DNA of 64,000 nt from Diphasiastrum complanatum (lineage: Eukaryota; Streptophyta; Lycopodiopsida; Lycopodiales; Lycopodiaceae): assembly GCA_029204225.1 (NCBI GenBank), contig CM055097.1, positions 74,548,860-74,612,859 on the forward strand. The letters run 5' to 3'. Positions 44,973-57,400 of this stretch are shown here, in pieces. Positions within the stretch are counted from its first letter, which is position 1; each line of letters opens with the position of its first letter. The notes under the pieces were generated by a model, which was not told where the DNA came from, did not search any database, and worked only from the letters and a program-made list of their open reading frames with translations. The translations under genes were made by a program, and so were the position numbers.

Positions 44973-47900
44973 AGTGAGTGAGTGAGAGAGAGAGAGTGGT
45001 TGTGTGTGTGTGTGTGCTGTGTGTGTGAGTGTGACTCGTGAGTGTGGTAGAACCGTAGAATCTAGATGTTGGTTGATGGGGTTTAGGGTACTTAGTACTT
45101 ACCACTTAGTTAGGAATCAGGAGTTAGAAGTTAGCGGTTAGGGTTAGAAACTAGATTAGGACATAGATTTTAGAATCTAGATATTAGAGACTCATCATGA
45201 GAAGAAAGAAGAAGAAGAAAGCTTTATTAATGTCTTTTCCATTCCAAAAGGCATATAAGACTAATGAAGTACATGTCAAGTATGTCGTAACTGTGGGAGC
45301 GTAAAAAACGTCTCCAAAACTGTAATAAAACATCTAGTGCAATCAAAAAGCTAAAATAGACACGTATGCGAGAGTGTGTGTGTGCATAATAATCATCTGT
45401 ATCTATGTCAAGATGTCAAGGCTATGATGCGGCTGCTGCTGCTGCTGTAAAAGGATGTAATGCAAGTCACCGCATGAGAAGGCACTGGAGCATGCCGGCA
45501 TCGTCTGTGAGCATGAGCATGAGCATGTGTAGTAGTATGTCTCTACGTAAGATGTCTGATGATCCTGGTAGTAACGTGATGGTAGGAGGTACACTGTCTC
45601 TGATCTCTATGAGCATATTAGCGGCTATCATTCTCGTCGTCCTCACAATCCTCATCCTCAGGTACTAAATCACGCGACCTCCGCCTAGTGAAGAATGAAG
45701 TAATTAGTGGCTGTGCGGTAAAATGCTGGGGTGTCCAGTGTAAATCTCTCAGTAGTATGAACATCTCGAGCGTAGAGTGGTAGGCATGTCTCGAAACAGG
45801 CAATGATATCGCCCTCTGATCTCATATCTAAAGATAAAGTGCTCCTCAGACTCCACCTCACCTAGAGAGCATAGTTGGCAAATCCGCTCCTCTCTAGGAA
45901 TACCATGGAACCTCTCCGTCTCAATAGCTAGCTGATGAGAAGACACCCTCAGCTGTCCCAGTGTGAATCTGAGGCAATGTGATAGTCCCAACTCCAAGTA
46001 ACGTGGCATGACTGGGGTCCCTGATGCATCCAGCTCCAAGAAGTGTGTCCTGTAAAAAGTTGGCTTAATCCCTAACTGGTATGCACGATAGAGGAATCGT
46101 CTGATATACTGATGGGTGCCCGAGGGAAGCTCTGTGATGGAGATACCAAATGACTCAAGTAGGAGGTGGGATGCCTGAGAGAACCATGATAATCTGTAGC
46201 CCTGATCATGAAGATGCTGTGAGGAGGATAGTGCAGTCTGTCTATATCGTCTGTCCATCTCTGGTAACGCCTGTGTCCTCTGTGTATAGGTAATGAGCTG
46301 GAGAGCTGCCTCGATCTGGATAGGTTGAACTGCAAACTCGGCCAGGAGAATCTCATGTGGAACAAAAGGCTTCGCACGGATCAACCGAGCTAGCATAGTG
46401 GTCTGTAGTCGTGAAAGACTGGCCCAGTGTGAAGAGGGAAGACCTGCACACCATGCCTCTGCTGCATATAGAGCCGTGGGGGTGACAATGGTATCAAAGA
46501 GGCGACACTTATTGCGAGCATCTTGGATGGACTTCCGGAAACAAAATCTCTCTAGCTGAACAAGGGAGGCGTGTCCCTTCCCCAGTTGAGTGGTAGCGGC
46601 ATGTCTCATGCTAAAAGTAGGACCTGAAAATAGAATTCCCAGGTATGTGTAGGAGGCGACCACCTCTAGAACCTGTCCTCCCAAAGTAAGCTTCTGTCGT
46701 TGCATGAATGCTCGGGAGGTGTTGAAGACCATAACCTTAATCTTCCCAATGTTCACCCCTACGTCCCATTTGGTGCAGAACTCATGTAAGCAATCCAACT
46801 GTCGCTGTAGACCTCTCTGGTCGGTGAGACCAATACCACATCATCAGCATAAAGGAAGATAGCAATCAAGATGTCCCCAAGTCTGCAACCGGCACCACCA
46901 CATTGTGTAATGACTCTCTCCAACTCATCAATATATAAAGCCAAAGAGGACTGGTGAGAGGGAGCAACCCTGCTTCACCCCAATAGTGCTCCAAATGTGA
47001 TCGGATATGCCACTACTATGCCGGAAACATCCCATGACTTGCTCATAAAGTGCCATATGTCGGTGGAGAAGCCGAGGTCGCGGAGTCTCTGAATGAGCTT
47101 TGAGCGAGGAACAAAATCAAAGGCTTTCCCAAAGTCCACAAAACAACAGTAAACCCTCTCTCTCCTGTGCTTCGCCTCCTCAATCAGGGCCCGTAATGTG
47201 AAGATGTGATCCGTGGTAGAATAATGGGCTCGAAAACCTGCTTGACCCATAGCATGTAGTCTCCTAGTCTCCGCCTCTGAGCTCACAACAGACTGAAGAA
47301 TAGTAGCATATAGTTTCGCCAGGACATGCCCAATCATGATGGTGCGGTAGTTACTCGGAATCATGGGGTCACCATTCTTATGGATGGGGTGGATAATGTT
47401 AGTGGACCAGGATGATGGGAAACCGGAAACAACTGCGGAATTAAGAAGGGTGGCTATAGTAGGAGCGAGTAAGTCTGAGGCAAGGGAAAGGAGTTCAGAC
47501 TCAAGGTCTTCAATATCTCTGGCCTTGTGGGACTTCATCTTCTTAATGGCTGCAAGTACCATGTCAGGTGTGAAGAAGGAGAACTTTGATGGTCGTGGAG
47601 ATATAGAGATAGGTGAGTCGGTCTACAGGCTAGTAGCATAATTAGTCCAGATGCGGAGGTCCTCTAGGAGGGGTGGTGGAGAGCGAGGAATGAACTCACG
47701 CCAAAAAGCGCCCGAAGACGAACTGAAAAGGAGGTCAATAAGACGTTTCCCTTCAGAATCATCATAGGAACGCTTCTTACGGCGGAGAACACGATGGTAG
47801 GAGTGCCAGACTCACGGGCTGCCTGAAAGGCCTTACGCTTGGATATACGTGGGGTCATCATCCATGTATATATTGGTACCACGTAGCTTAGCCCTGCATC

Positions 47901-49818
47901 GCAAAGCATCTCAACGACTCTCAAGGGAAGTGAAGCGGACGATGAGTGTGGCTGCATCTCTAGTGGTCCTCCATGCGGTATCTACCCATCTGTCTTGTGC
48001 CCGAGAGTGGTGTCGAGAAAGTGTTTGGCTTCAGCCAAGGCATCCTGTGTATCCGGGATCCGGCGAACTCTAATGTTGTGCGCTTTTTGAGATTACTCTT
48101 CGGAGATGGTGGCTGAGATAACCGAGGAGATGGGAGCGCTTGGTTTGATGCCTTTTTTCAGAACTGACGCCCAGGAAAGGGCCTCTTCTTGTTGCTTTTC
48201 AATCGTTGTCTCTAGTTCCCGTATCAAATTGGAGGTGTACGCTGAAGCCGCAGCCTGCTTGGTCCCGATGGATTGTTCGAGTGATGCAACTTTGGACTGC
48301 AACATGTCCTTCTCGTGAATCAAGGACGTAACCGTTTCTTTCAACTGCGAGATTTCTTGCCGCAAGATCTGGAAATCTGCCTTGATTTGATCGATTTGCC
48401 AAGAAGAGAACAATTCGGTTGATTTAGAGGGCGTATACGGGATACTGGTTGTAGGTTGAGAGCTAACAATGGTCGGGGTAGGAAGAATGGGATCGGAAGC
48501 AGATCGGGCATCAATGCCAACACCGAGGATGATGCCATCATCATGGTTAGCGAGGGGGTCAACAGGGGTAGCAAAAGGGGGCAGCACACCAACGACGAGG
48601 GGGTGGGATGTAGGGGGGTAGCAGCAGGGGGCAGCAGACTTAACTTTATGCACTCTAAACTTTAAAGACTCCATGATCATTGATATGTAGTATGATAATG
48701 TAGTATGTACATTGTACTATTAGTTTTCAAAATACATTGTATGATTGTGGTGGCATTTCATACTTGTTACAATTTACTTATTAATAACTATTAACTATTT
48801 ATGTAATATGTTTAATCATGAATCATTATTGTCAATTTTCAAATGATCATTCATCATTGAGGGCTCAAGGTTGCAACTTGCCATAAAAATTGAAATTTGA
48901 ATTACAATTTACAATCTCGGATCTTGTCTTGTGCAACACTGCAATGTGACTTGTGACTTGTCACCTGTGAACTAGGTATGGTTGCACCATCATATCTGAT
49001 GGTTGGAGCGATACGAGGAGGCGCCACATATTGAATATCTTGGTGTCTTCATGCATGGGGACGATGTTTCTCAGATCCATCGACACCTCTGGGGAGGCAA
49101 TCACGGGCAAGTACATGTTCACACAAATTCGAGCTGCCATTGAGGAGGTGGGACCACAACACATTGTACAAGTATATAATATATATATTATACTATATAG
49201 TATAATGGTAATTTGTAAATGTTAATGTTCAATGGATTATGGCGATTGATTAACAATGCATTATGGTTCACTTGAATTCGGAATTCCAATGCCATGCACA
49301 TTCAACATTGCATTGTATGGTTGTACAGGTCATCACAGACAATGTGTCACACTGCTTCTCCATGGGTAGGCTCGTTAATGAGACCTACCCCCACATCTTT
49401 TGGACACCTTGTGCTGCACATTGCTTGGACTTGTTGATCGAGGATGTGGCCAAGATACCATGGATTGCGGAGGTGCTCAGCACAGCACGGTCCTTTCATG
49501 ATTCATGATTAAACATAAATAGCTATTAACAAGTAATAAGTATGCAATGCCACCACAATGTATGAAAACTGAATGTACAAATTACAATGTACATACTACA
49601 TATCAATGATCAATCATCATAGAGTCTTGAAAGTTTACAGTGCATAAATTTAAAAGGATAGTAGTACGTACTGGGCCCATGCCTTCCTGAGAGGCTCTAG
49701 CTTCTGGTCAACAGAAGCCCACTCATCAAGAAGTCCCTTCGTCCTCAGGTGCTCAGAAGATGGCCCCGACCACACCTGCCCAATCGCACTCATCGCCCTC
49801 CTCTATGCCGCACTCACT

Positions 49819-49860
<42 letters not shown>

Positions 49861-50844
49861 GTGACGAGTCTCTAATATCTATGTAGTATACCCTAAATTC
49901 TAAATTCTAAATTCTAATCTAGTTTCTAAGTTCTAAGTTCTAACCCTAACTGCTAACTACCCAGGTCCCACACCCCTCTCACAATGCCCATGCCCCACAC
50001 TGAACCCCATCAAGATTCAAGTTTCAACACACACACGTCACACGCACACAAAATATCACACACACACACACACGACACAATCACTCACTCGCACACACAC
50101 AAATACATACACACACATACAATCTCTCACACACACACACACTCACACTCACACACACTTGTCACTAACACACAATCACTCACACACACAAAATCTCAAC
50201 TTTCAAGACACACACACACACACTCTCTCACACAATCACTCACACGCACAAGAAATCTCAAGACACACACACACACACACACAATATCACACAATCACTC
50301 ACACACAAACAACATCTCAAGACTCACTCTCTCTCTCCTCGGGCGCGAACAAAAGTTCAGAACCATTTTCGGGCTTTTTTGCTAATAGTCGGTTAGAATG
50401 ATTCGAACCGTTCGAATCGGGTCCTTTCGATTCAGTGGTCCGAACCACGGTTTGATGCAACCGTGGATCCTTGTACCCAGGATATGGTTACAACTTACTG
50501 CAGTTCTCTTAAACTTGGGTCATTATGTTTTGATAAGACAGGTCACAAGAGATATGATTATCCTGATATTTGTAAATTTAGAGGAAATTGTTTAGCTATT
50601 AAGTATCTGTACGATGAATATATGACTTGTACATCAGAGAAAATTATTTTTTTTTGAAAAATGAAAAAAATAGGTTCGAACCGTTTTCCGATTCGAACCT
50701 GGCCTGCCGGTTCGAACCTCAAAGAATCGGTTCGAACCAGCCGGTTCGAATCGACCTGTTTGAATCGGGGTGTAACCTTGCCATAGCGATGGAGAAAAGG
50801 GCGCTCAGACCTGTAAGCAGTAGAGTGCCAGCGATGGAGGGAGT

Positions 50845-50936
<92 letters not shown>

Positions 50937-53900
50937 CAGTGTGTCATAACATCAGGACCATAATAGATGTTTTCACGCAACAACAAAGAAAAGACAACTA
51001 AGCTAAGACAAAGTAAATCAACACAAGGTTGTAATAAGCCCTCTCCAGTAGAGCATTACTAAAGTACAGTAATAATAGAGATAGACTCATGTCTCTATTT
51101 GTCACTCCTCTTGAAAAAGGATGTGATAGATCTGGTGGTGGTGTCTTGATCTTTGAATCTTTGTTGCCGAGCTTCGTGTATGGAACAAGGTGGAGATGAG
51201 TTTTGTGCTATCTTAACTACTGTTGTTTTTATTCTTTGGTGCAATTTGTCGGTTCCTATTTCTAGATGAAAGTGGAATTTCTAAATCCTCCTTTGAGTCA
51301 TCTCTTGATAATTTGATGCTGCTGTCTCCTCCTAGAGATGAACTCGTTATGGTAGGTGGCCAAATCTCATGTGCACTTTGTATGCAAGCGGCTTTTGCTT
51401 ATTTCTCTCTTGCGTGTGGTTATCTGTCATATGAATGCAACACATAGCAAATCCTCATATGATATCGAGAAACGAAGGGTTACTGTTGAATTTCCATATA
51501 AACAATGATACCTCCCTCTAATCTCATACTTTATTGGGCACTTGAATTTAAAATGCTTCTCATCCTCAATCTCCTCTAGTGTGTTCATCTAGAAAATCAA
51601 ACTTCCTATACTTTGGAAGCGACCAGTCTCAAGGTATGATTGGTGAGAAGAGACACAAAACTACCCCAATTCAAGTCTGTGCCCATGTGTATGTCTTGAG
51701 TCTGGATATCGAGGTAAGACTGGGTATCTTACTACGTCCATCTGCAAGAACCGAGACACGTAGAAATCTGGCTTCACTATCAGCTGTGTCGACATTTGTT
51801 GTCGTACCAAGGCTGACCTGGATGTTTGGGGGTGGTTTTTGTTTTGGGTTTTGTGATGGAAAAGAAAGAGAGGCTGCAGTATGAAGGGCATTGTTTAGGA
51901 AAGCAAATTGGTGTTCAATGGTGGAGTTGTGAGGAATGTGGTGTAAAAGGGAGGTTAGGGAAGCTCGATAAGCGGGAATATAGGGATTCTTGAAGCAATA
52001 TCTTAAGGCATGAGGAATGGAGGGGTGGAAGTGGAGATTACAGTGGATTTTGTTCCCAAATGGACGGAGAGAAAAGAATGGTCAAAGAGAGTGGTATGAG
52101 TAACGATAGGAAGTGAGATGAGGCAAGATGGAAGGTGATCCCATGAGGTAGTCAACTACACTGTGGCCACCACTATGGGGATGGCAAGTAAAATCACTAG
52201 AGGAAGGCCAATGAAAATGGCAAGCTCGTGGGCTTCTCCCAATTGTAGAAAGTACTTTCCATACTTTGTAATAGGCCCGCCTCCGTCAACAGAATGTCTC
52301 AATAGCCCAAGCTCATCACTGTCTAATGCCTTGATGCGAAGAGGATCCTGATCAACAGAATGGAATGGCGTCTGGCATGATCCAGTCCTAGCATTAAAAT
52401 CCCCAACTAAAAAAATATGACCTCTATCAAAAAACCTGATAATATCACTAGACAAGTCCATATATGGAGAGCCATCTCTCTCCAAAGAGGAAGATGTATC
52501 TGGTGGGAAGTAACACACTGATATAAGTATCCCTGTCAAGACCTATAGGCTCCCCTCGAAGTCTGATCCATATGTACTTGGACTGATATCTCTATGAACC
52601 ACCTCCAAATATCCTTGACAAGCCTCTCTATATAAACATGCTATACCCCCCATATCCACGTCCACCTGCTGATATTTGGTCTCTGCTCAAAAAACCGATT
52701 CCCAATGAAAACTAGGAAATAATGGTAAGCCTTGCTCTGCACTCTCATGTGTCTCTGTGAAAAAGAGTATGTCACCGCTGTCTATAAAGTCGATCAAATC
52801 CCTGTTGGAATATCAATCCACACTCTAGAGAGAACTATCAAACAGGGCGGATAGCTCAGTGGTAGAGCATCCCATCCGGTATGGAGGGAGGTCCTGGGTT
52901 CGAATCCTAGTCTGTCCATCCATATTATGATTTATGGATTTCTAACATGGTATTAGAGCCAAGTTAGACCTAACAGTTCATGGTGTCAAAGCCATGGTTA
53001 GGTGGCCCAAGTTGTGGGGCAGGTGACAGCTAGGACCCCAACCAAGTGTGGCTTGAGGGGGGGTGTTGGAATATCAATTCACACTCTAGAGAGAACTATC
53101 AAACAGGGCGGATCGCTCAGTGGTAGAGCATCCCATCCGGTATTGAGGGAGGTCCTGGGTTAATCCTAGTCTGTCCATCCATATTATGATTTATGGATTT
53201 CTAACAATCCCCTGTCGATGATGAGGTATGTATCCCATTACAATTCCACAAACCAAAGCGCAAAGATAATGGAAGGGTCTTCGGGCTGCTTGCACGCCCG
53301 AGAGACCCAAATCCCTATTTTTTGTCTCCAATATACTTCACCTGTCCCTGTCTGTAAATCACATGCCTTCCGGATGTTTTAGCTTCCTCAAATGCCTTTT
53401 TCCTTTCCGTCACTTGCATGAATGTGAGATCATCGTCCAAAAATATATGTGTGCCTTTTAGCTTTCCGTTAAGTCTCAGAACTGAGCGTCTTTCTTCAAT
53501 AGATTTAAACCAAATGATTAATACAGTATTGTCCTTTTTGGTTCGCCAAGCTCTTTCAATCCCTTGTTTAGTGTGACCTAGGGTGGTTTCCACAAATCTA
53601 TTTGCTTCCTGTATGGCATCTTGTGTGTCTACGATTCCCCTAACTCCCACATTGAGGGCCTTTTGTTCCCTCAATTTCTCTTCAGAAATAGTAGCTGAAA
53701 TGAACGTTGACATTTGTGGCTTGCCATTCGTATTCTTGAAGAGAGAAGCCCACGTTTTCGTAGTTTCCTTATGCTGGACCAGTTCTTGTTCCAATGCTTG
53801 AATTGTCATAACCGTAGCAGATGGCTCCCCATTACCCTGGACACCCTCTTTAAATGCTGCAAATTCCATTTTCAATTGTTCAGTTTCTTCCCGAAGCAGC

Positions 53901-54400
53901 TGGATCTCATCTTTCATGTCTTCACCTCCTGAACCTTCACCTTGGAATCAGCATTGTCTTTGAAGAGAATCGACACTGTCATCTTGAAGTTTTCCACCAC
54001 GAGTCGTAATGCATCCAGCTCCGTCTTGAGATAGCCCTCATAGGCTTGGCGTGGTGTATAGTCAAGTCAACCTATGTAGTGGTGGCTGTTGTATAAGCAT
54101 TGGCTTCAGTGGGCATGCTAGCTGGGACAGACAATGACAAAACCGGCGATGGAGGTTCCACAAGCTGCTGCTGCGCTGCAGCTACCACAGCTGCCTGCGC
54201 AGCTACTTGTACTGCGGCAGGAGCCTGCTGCTGCGCAGCAGAGGCAGCGGCCTCCTGCTGTGCAACAGAGGCAGCAGGAGGCGGTGTGAGGAGGTGTAGC
54301 GAGAGGGAGGCGGGGAAAGGGGAAAGGATTGGAAGGGAGGAGATGAAGTGGAAGTGGATGGAGATTTTTTTTAAGGGTGCATCTAGGGCACAACCATGGG

Positions 54401-54467
<67 letters not shown>

Positions 54468-57400
54468 ACGAAAGAAAGAAAGAAAGAAAGAAAGCTTTAT
54501 TAATGTCTTTTCCATGCCAAAAGGCATATAAAACAAAAAGTACATGTCAAGTATGTGGTAACCATGAGAACGTCTAAAGCATCTCCAAAGCTGTAATAAA
54601 GAAAACGTCTAGTACAAACTAAGCTAAGTACATAAATGAAAAAACCTTGTGCATGAAAGTCAAGTGTGTCCATGTCAAGATGTCAGGTCCATGTCGGTGC
54701 TGTAGAAGGATGTAATGCGAGCTGTAACATCGGGAAGCACTGGGGCTCGCTGGCGTCGTCTATGAGCATGAACATGTGTAGGAACCACGAACTCTGTCAG
54801 TATAATCTGATGTGGGACAAACGGCTTAGCTCGTATCATCCGAGATAGCATGAGAACCTGCAGTCGTGAAATACTGGTCCAATCAAATGATGTAAGACCC
54901 GTACACCATACCTCTGCTGCATATAGGGTTGTGGGGGTGACGAGAGTATCAAAAAACTGACATTTACTTGGGGCATCCCGAATAGCTTGCAAAAAGTACG
55001 CCAAGGTAAGTGTAAGAAGATACAACCTCCAAGGGCTGCCTATCAAAGATGAGTGTCTGGCGCTGCATAAAAGCTCTCGATGTGTTGAAAACCATAACAC
55101 CACGTCAACAGTGTATAAAAGTATGGCAATCAAGATACTCCCAAGTCTGCAACCTGTACCACCACATCCCTCAATGACTCTCTCAAGCTCAGCGATATAT
55201 AGCCCAAACAGGGTTGGAGATAGATAACAACTTTGTTTCACGCCAATGGTACTCCAAATATGATCTGAGTTGCCGGTGTCACTCCGAAAACAGTCAAGAT
55301 CATGTCAGTAGAAAAACCAAGATCACGTAGCCGCTGGATGGAAAGGGATTGTGGAACAGAGTCGAAGGCTTTCTTGAAAGCCTCGATCTGTGAATCTGAC
55401 AATGTCTGCTGAGAGATCAGGTAAGGGGAGCTTGATCCGTCCGCGAAGGAGGAGGACTCTGGAGGGAAGTAACATGCGGCAATAAAGAGATCGCTATCCA
55501 AACCAATATCTCGTCCGGTGATATGAACCCATATGTATCGTGCATGTGCATCATGTCTGATAAATTCTATAACTGGCTGTAGTGACTCTTGATAAAGACA
55601 TGCAACTCCACCTAAACCTCTGCCGCTCGCTGATCGGGTCGAGGTCCTGTAAACTGAATCCCATCTGTAACCTACAAATGTCTGTCTGTGATGAAATCGG
55701 AAAGATCTCCGGCCGTAGATGATGAGTGTATGCCATTACAATTCTATACTCCGAGATGTAGGTGGTGTGGAAGTGGTCCTGAGATGCGCCCATGCCCGGG
55801 TACCCCAATTTCCTATAGGCTGTTTCCGGATGCAGTACCATCGAGGTACCGAACAGCTCCGTCTCGATAGATCACCCGTCTTCCGGTAGCTTTGGCGGTT
55901 TGGAATGCTTGACGTCTTTTTCAACTTGGATATAGGTAAGGTCATCATCCATGAAGATTTTGGTGCCACTAAAGGAAATTAACCTCAACTAGCTATCAAA
56001 AGCTAAAGTATAAAACTCTGGTGCAACATAAATAATGCTGCCAAGCAAGTCTCATGCTAGAGAATCATGTACAATAGTTAGGTTCTATTGAAAATTGTCA
56101 GTATAGAAGTAATAGGTATAGATGCAGATGAGGATGAAGCTGAGGTTGATGTCATCTTAGTAGATAATTGTCTATGCGGTCATTTTGGTTGAAACCTCCA
56201 AGGCTGGATGATGGATCCTTCTATGTCCAGGTGTCTATGTCATAGATGTGCGTTGTCATTGATCTCGGTGACTTGCACGAGATGGGATGCTGGTCTTGTC
56301 CACCAAATTTATGCCTGATCTGGATCTTCATGTAGAAAAAAGGGAAGTAATTCGAGGTTGAGAATCCTAGTGTTGGAACTGTTCTCTTTGACAAATCTCT
56401 CCCTGTAACAAAACCATTTGTCGAATCATCAATGCCACACAACATGAGTCCATGAAGTGAGTGATTGTAAGTAACCAGAGGATCCCCAAAAAGACGATGG
56501 TATTACCCCCTGCTCTCGTAATAAATGGGACATCAAAATATGAAGTGGGAGTCCCCTTTTTATATCTGATGGAATTATGTCTAATTGCTAGATCGAAGTT
56601 GACTATTACATAATAGAATTGCCACATACAACAAACATCAATGATAAGACAAGTAGACAAAGAAACTTGCTTATATTAAGGAGAAGAAGAATGATAGAAA
56701 GAGGATAAAGAGGAGGAGGGTGCCCTACCCATACTTATAGGCAATAATCTATGCCTTTGATGCAAAAGCAACTTAAAAGAAATCACCAAATATAAGTGTC
56801 TAAATATGGTAAAACCATCTTAGGCTTATAAATAGGAAAATTGGTGCTTCATAATTAGCACATGAATCACTAACTTGACTTTAACTCAAGTTCTACTAAA
56901 CTTTGCCAAATATAGAAAAGGGCCCTTTGTACTAGCTTGCAGGCTGGCCCATACATTTCTAAATAGCAATATATGAACAGTCAATCAATTATTAATTCTA
57001 ACTCTCCCCCTAAATCTTTAATTGATTATCAATGTTGCCCAAAAGTTTTCTAAACTTCTCAAATTTCTGTCAACCAACCAACATATTGAACTTCTTCAAC
57101 AAACCATGAGCATATTAGCCTGTGATATAAAGAGATTATTCCGTGATCTCCAAACCTCTATATCCAAACAATTTTGAAGTCTTTTGAAGTCTTTCATATC
57201 AAACTCCTTAGATAGATCGTTCTTGATTCTATCAATTAATGACTTATTAGATTCTTGTGATGATAATATCATCAACATACAGTACTACAACCGCACTGTC
57301 ATCTGACTCTCTCAATACATAAAGTGGAGACTCAGACATGCTCCTAGAAAAGTTTAATTTCTCAAAGTAGGCATTGATTTGAGCATGTTCGAGTTTACCA

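Larger units (their letters stand above)
52803..53206 (+). mobile_element. Miniature LTR retrotransposon (TRIM) with tRNA-like sequence in each LTR
   Basis: Two direct repeats, 52803-52947 (145 bp) and 53064-53206 (143 bp), begin TGTTGGAATATC and end TTTCTAACA. The first is followed at once by TGGTATTAGAGCCAAG, a primer-binding site for initiator Met-tRNA. The second is preceded by the polypurine tract TTGAGGGGGGG. The flanks are ATCCC (52798-52802) and ATCCC (53207-53211), a perfect 5-base target duplication. The internal part is only 116 bases and non-coding. These are the defining features of a TRIM. Unlike ordinary TRIMs, each LTR carries a tRNA-like, Pol III-promoter-like segment. It lies within the endonuclease of LINE copy D, so it is younger than that copy. 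Confidence 0.92.
50935..54400 (-). mobile_element. LINE copy D: ORF1, endonuclease, 3' end; RT deleted
   Basis: Read on the minus strand: ORF1 with an Ala/Gln-rich start (54400-53315), endonuclease (53310-51840; HIFLVGDFNARTGSCQTPFH at 52440-52380), then a jump near 51790 to the RT C-terminus and zinc-finger region (51780-51480) and the 3' part. The RT core is missing. A 404-bp TRIM element (52803-53206) is inserted in the endonuclease and is not counted as LINE. The 5' end abuts the (GA)n tail of LINE copy E. Confidence 0.75.

Noticed and set aside
52845-52918. A functional tRNA gene
   Set aside because: A and B boxes and two stems are good, but the anticodon arm is malformed. The sequence is present in both LTRs of a retroelement, so it is a tRNA-derived promoter module rather than a cellular tRNA gene.
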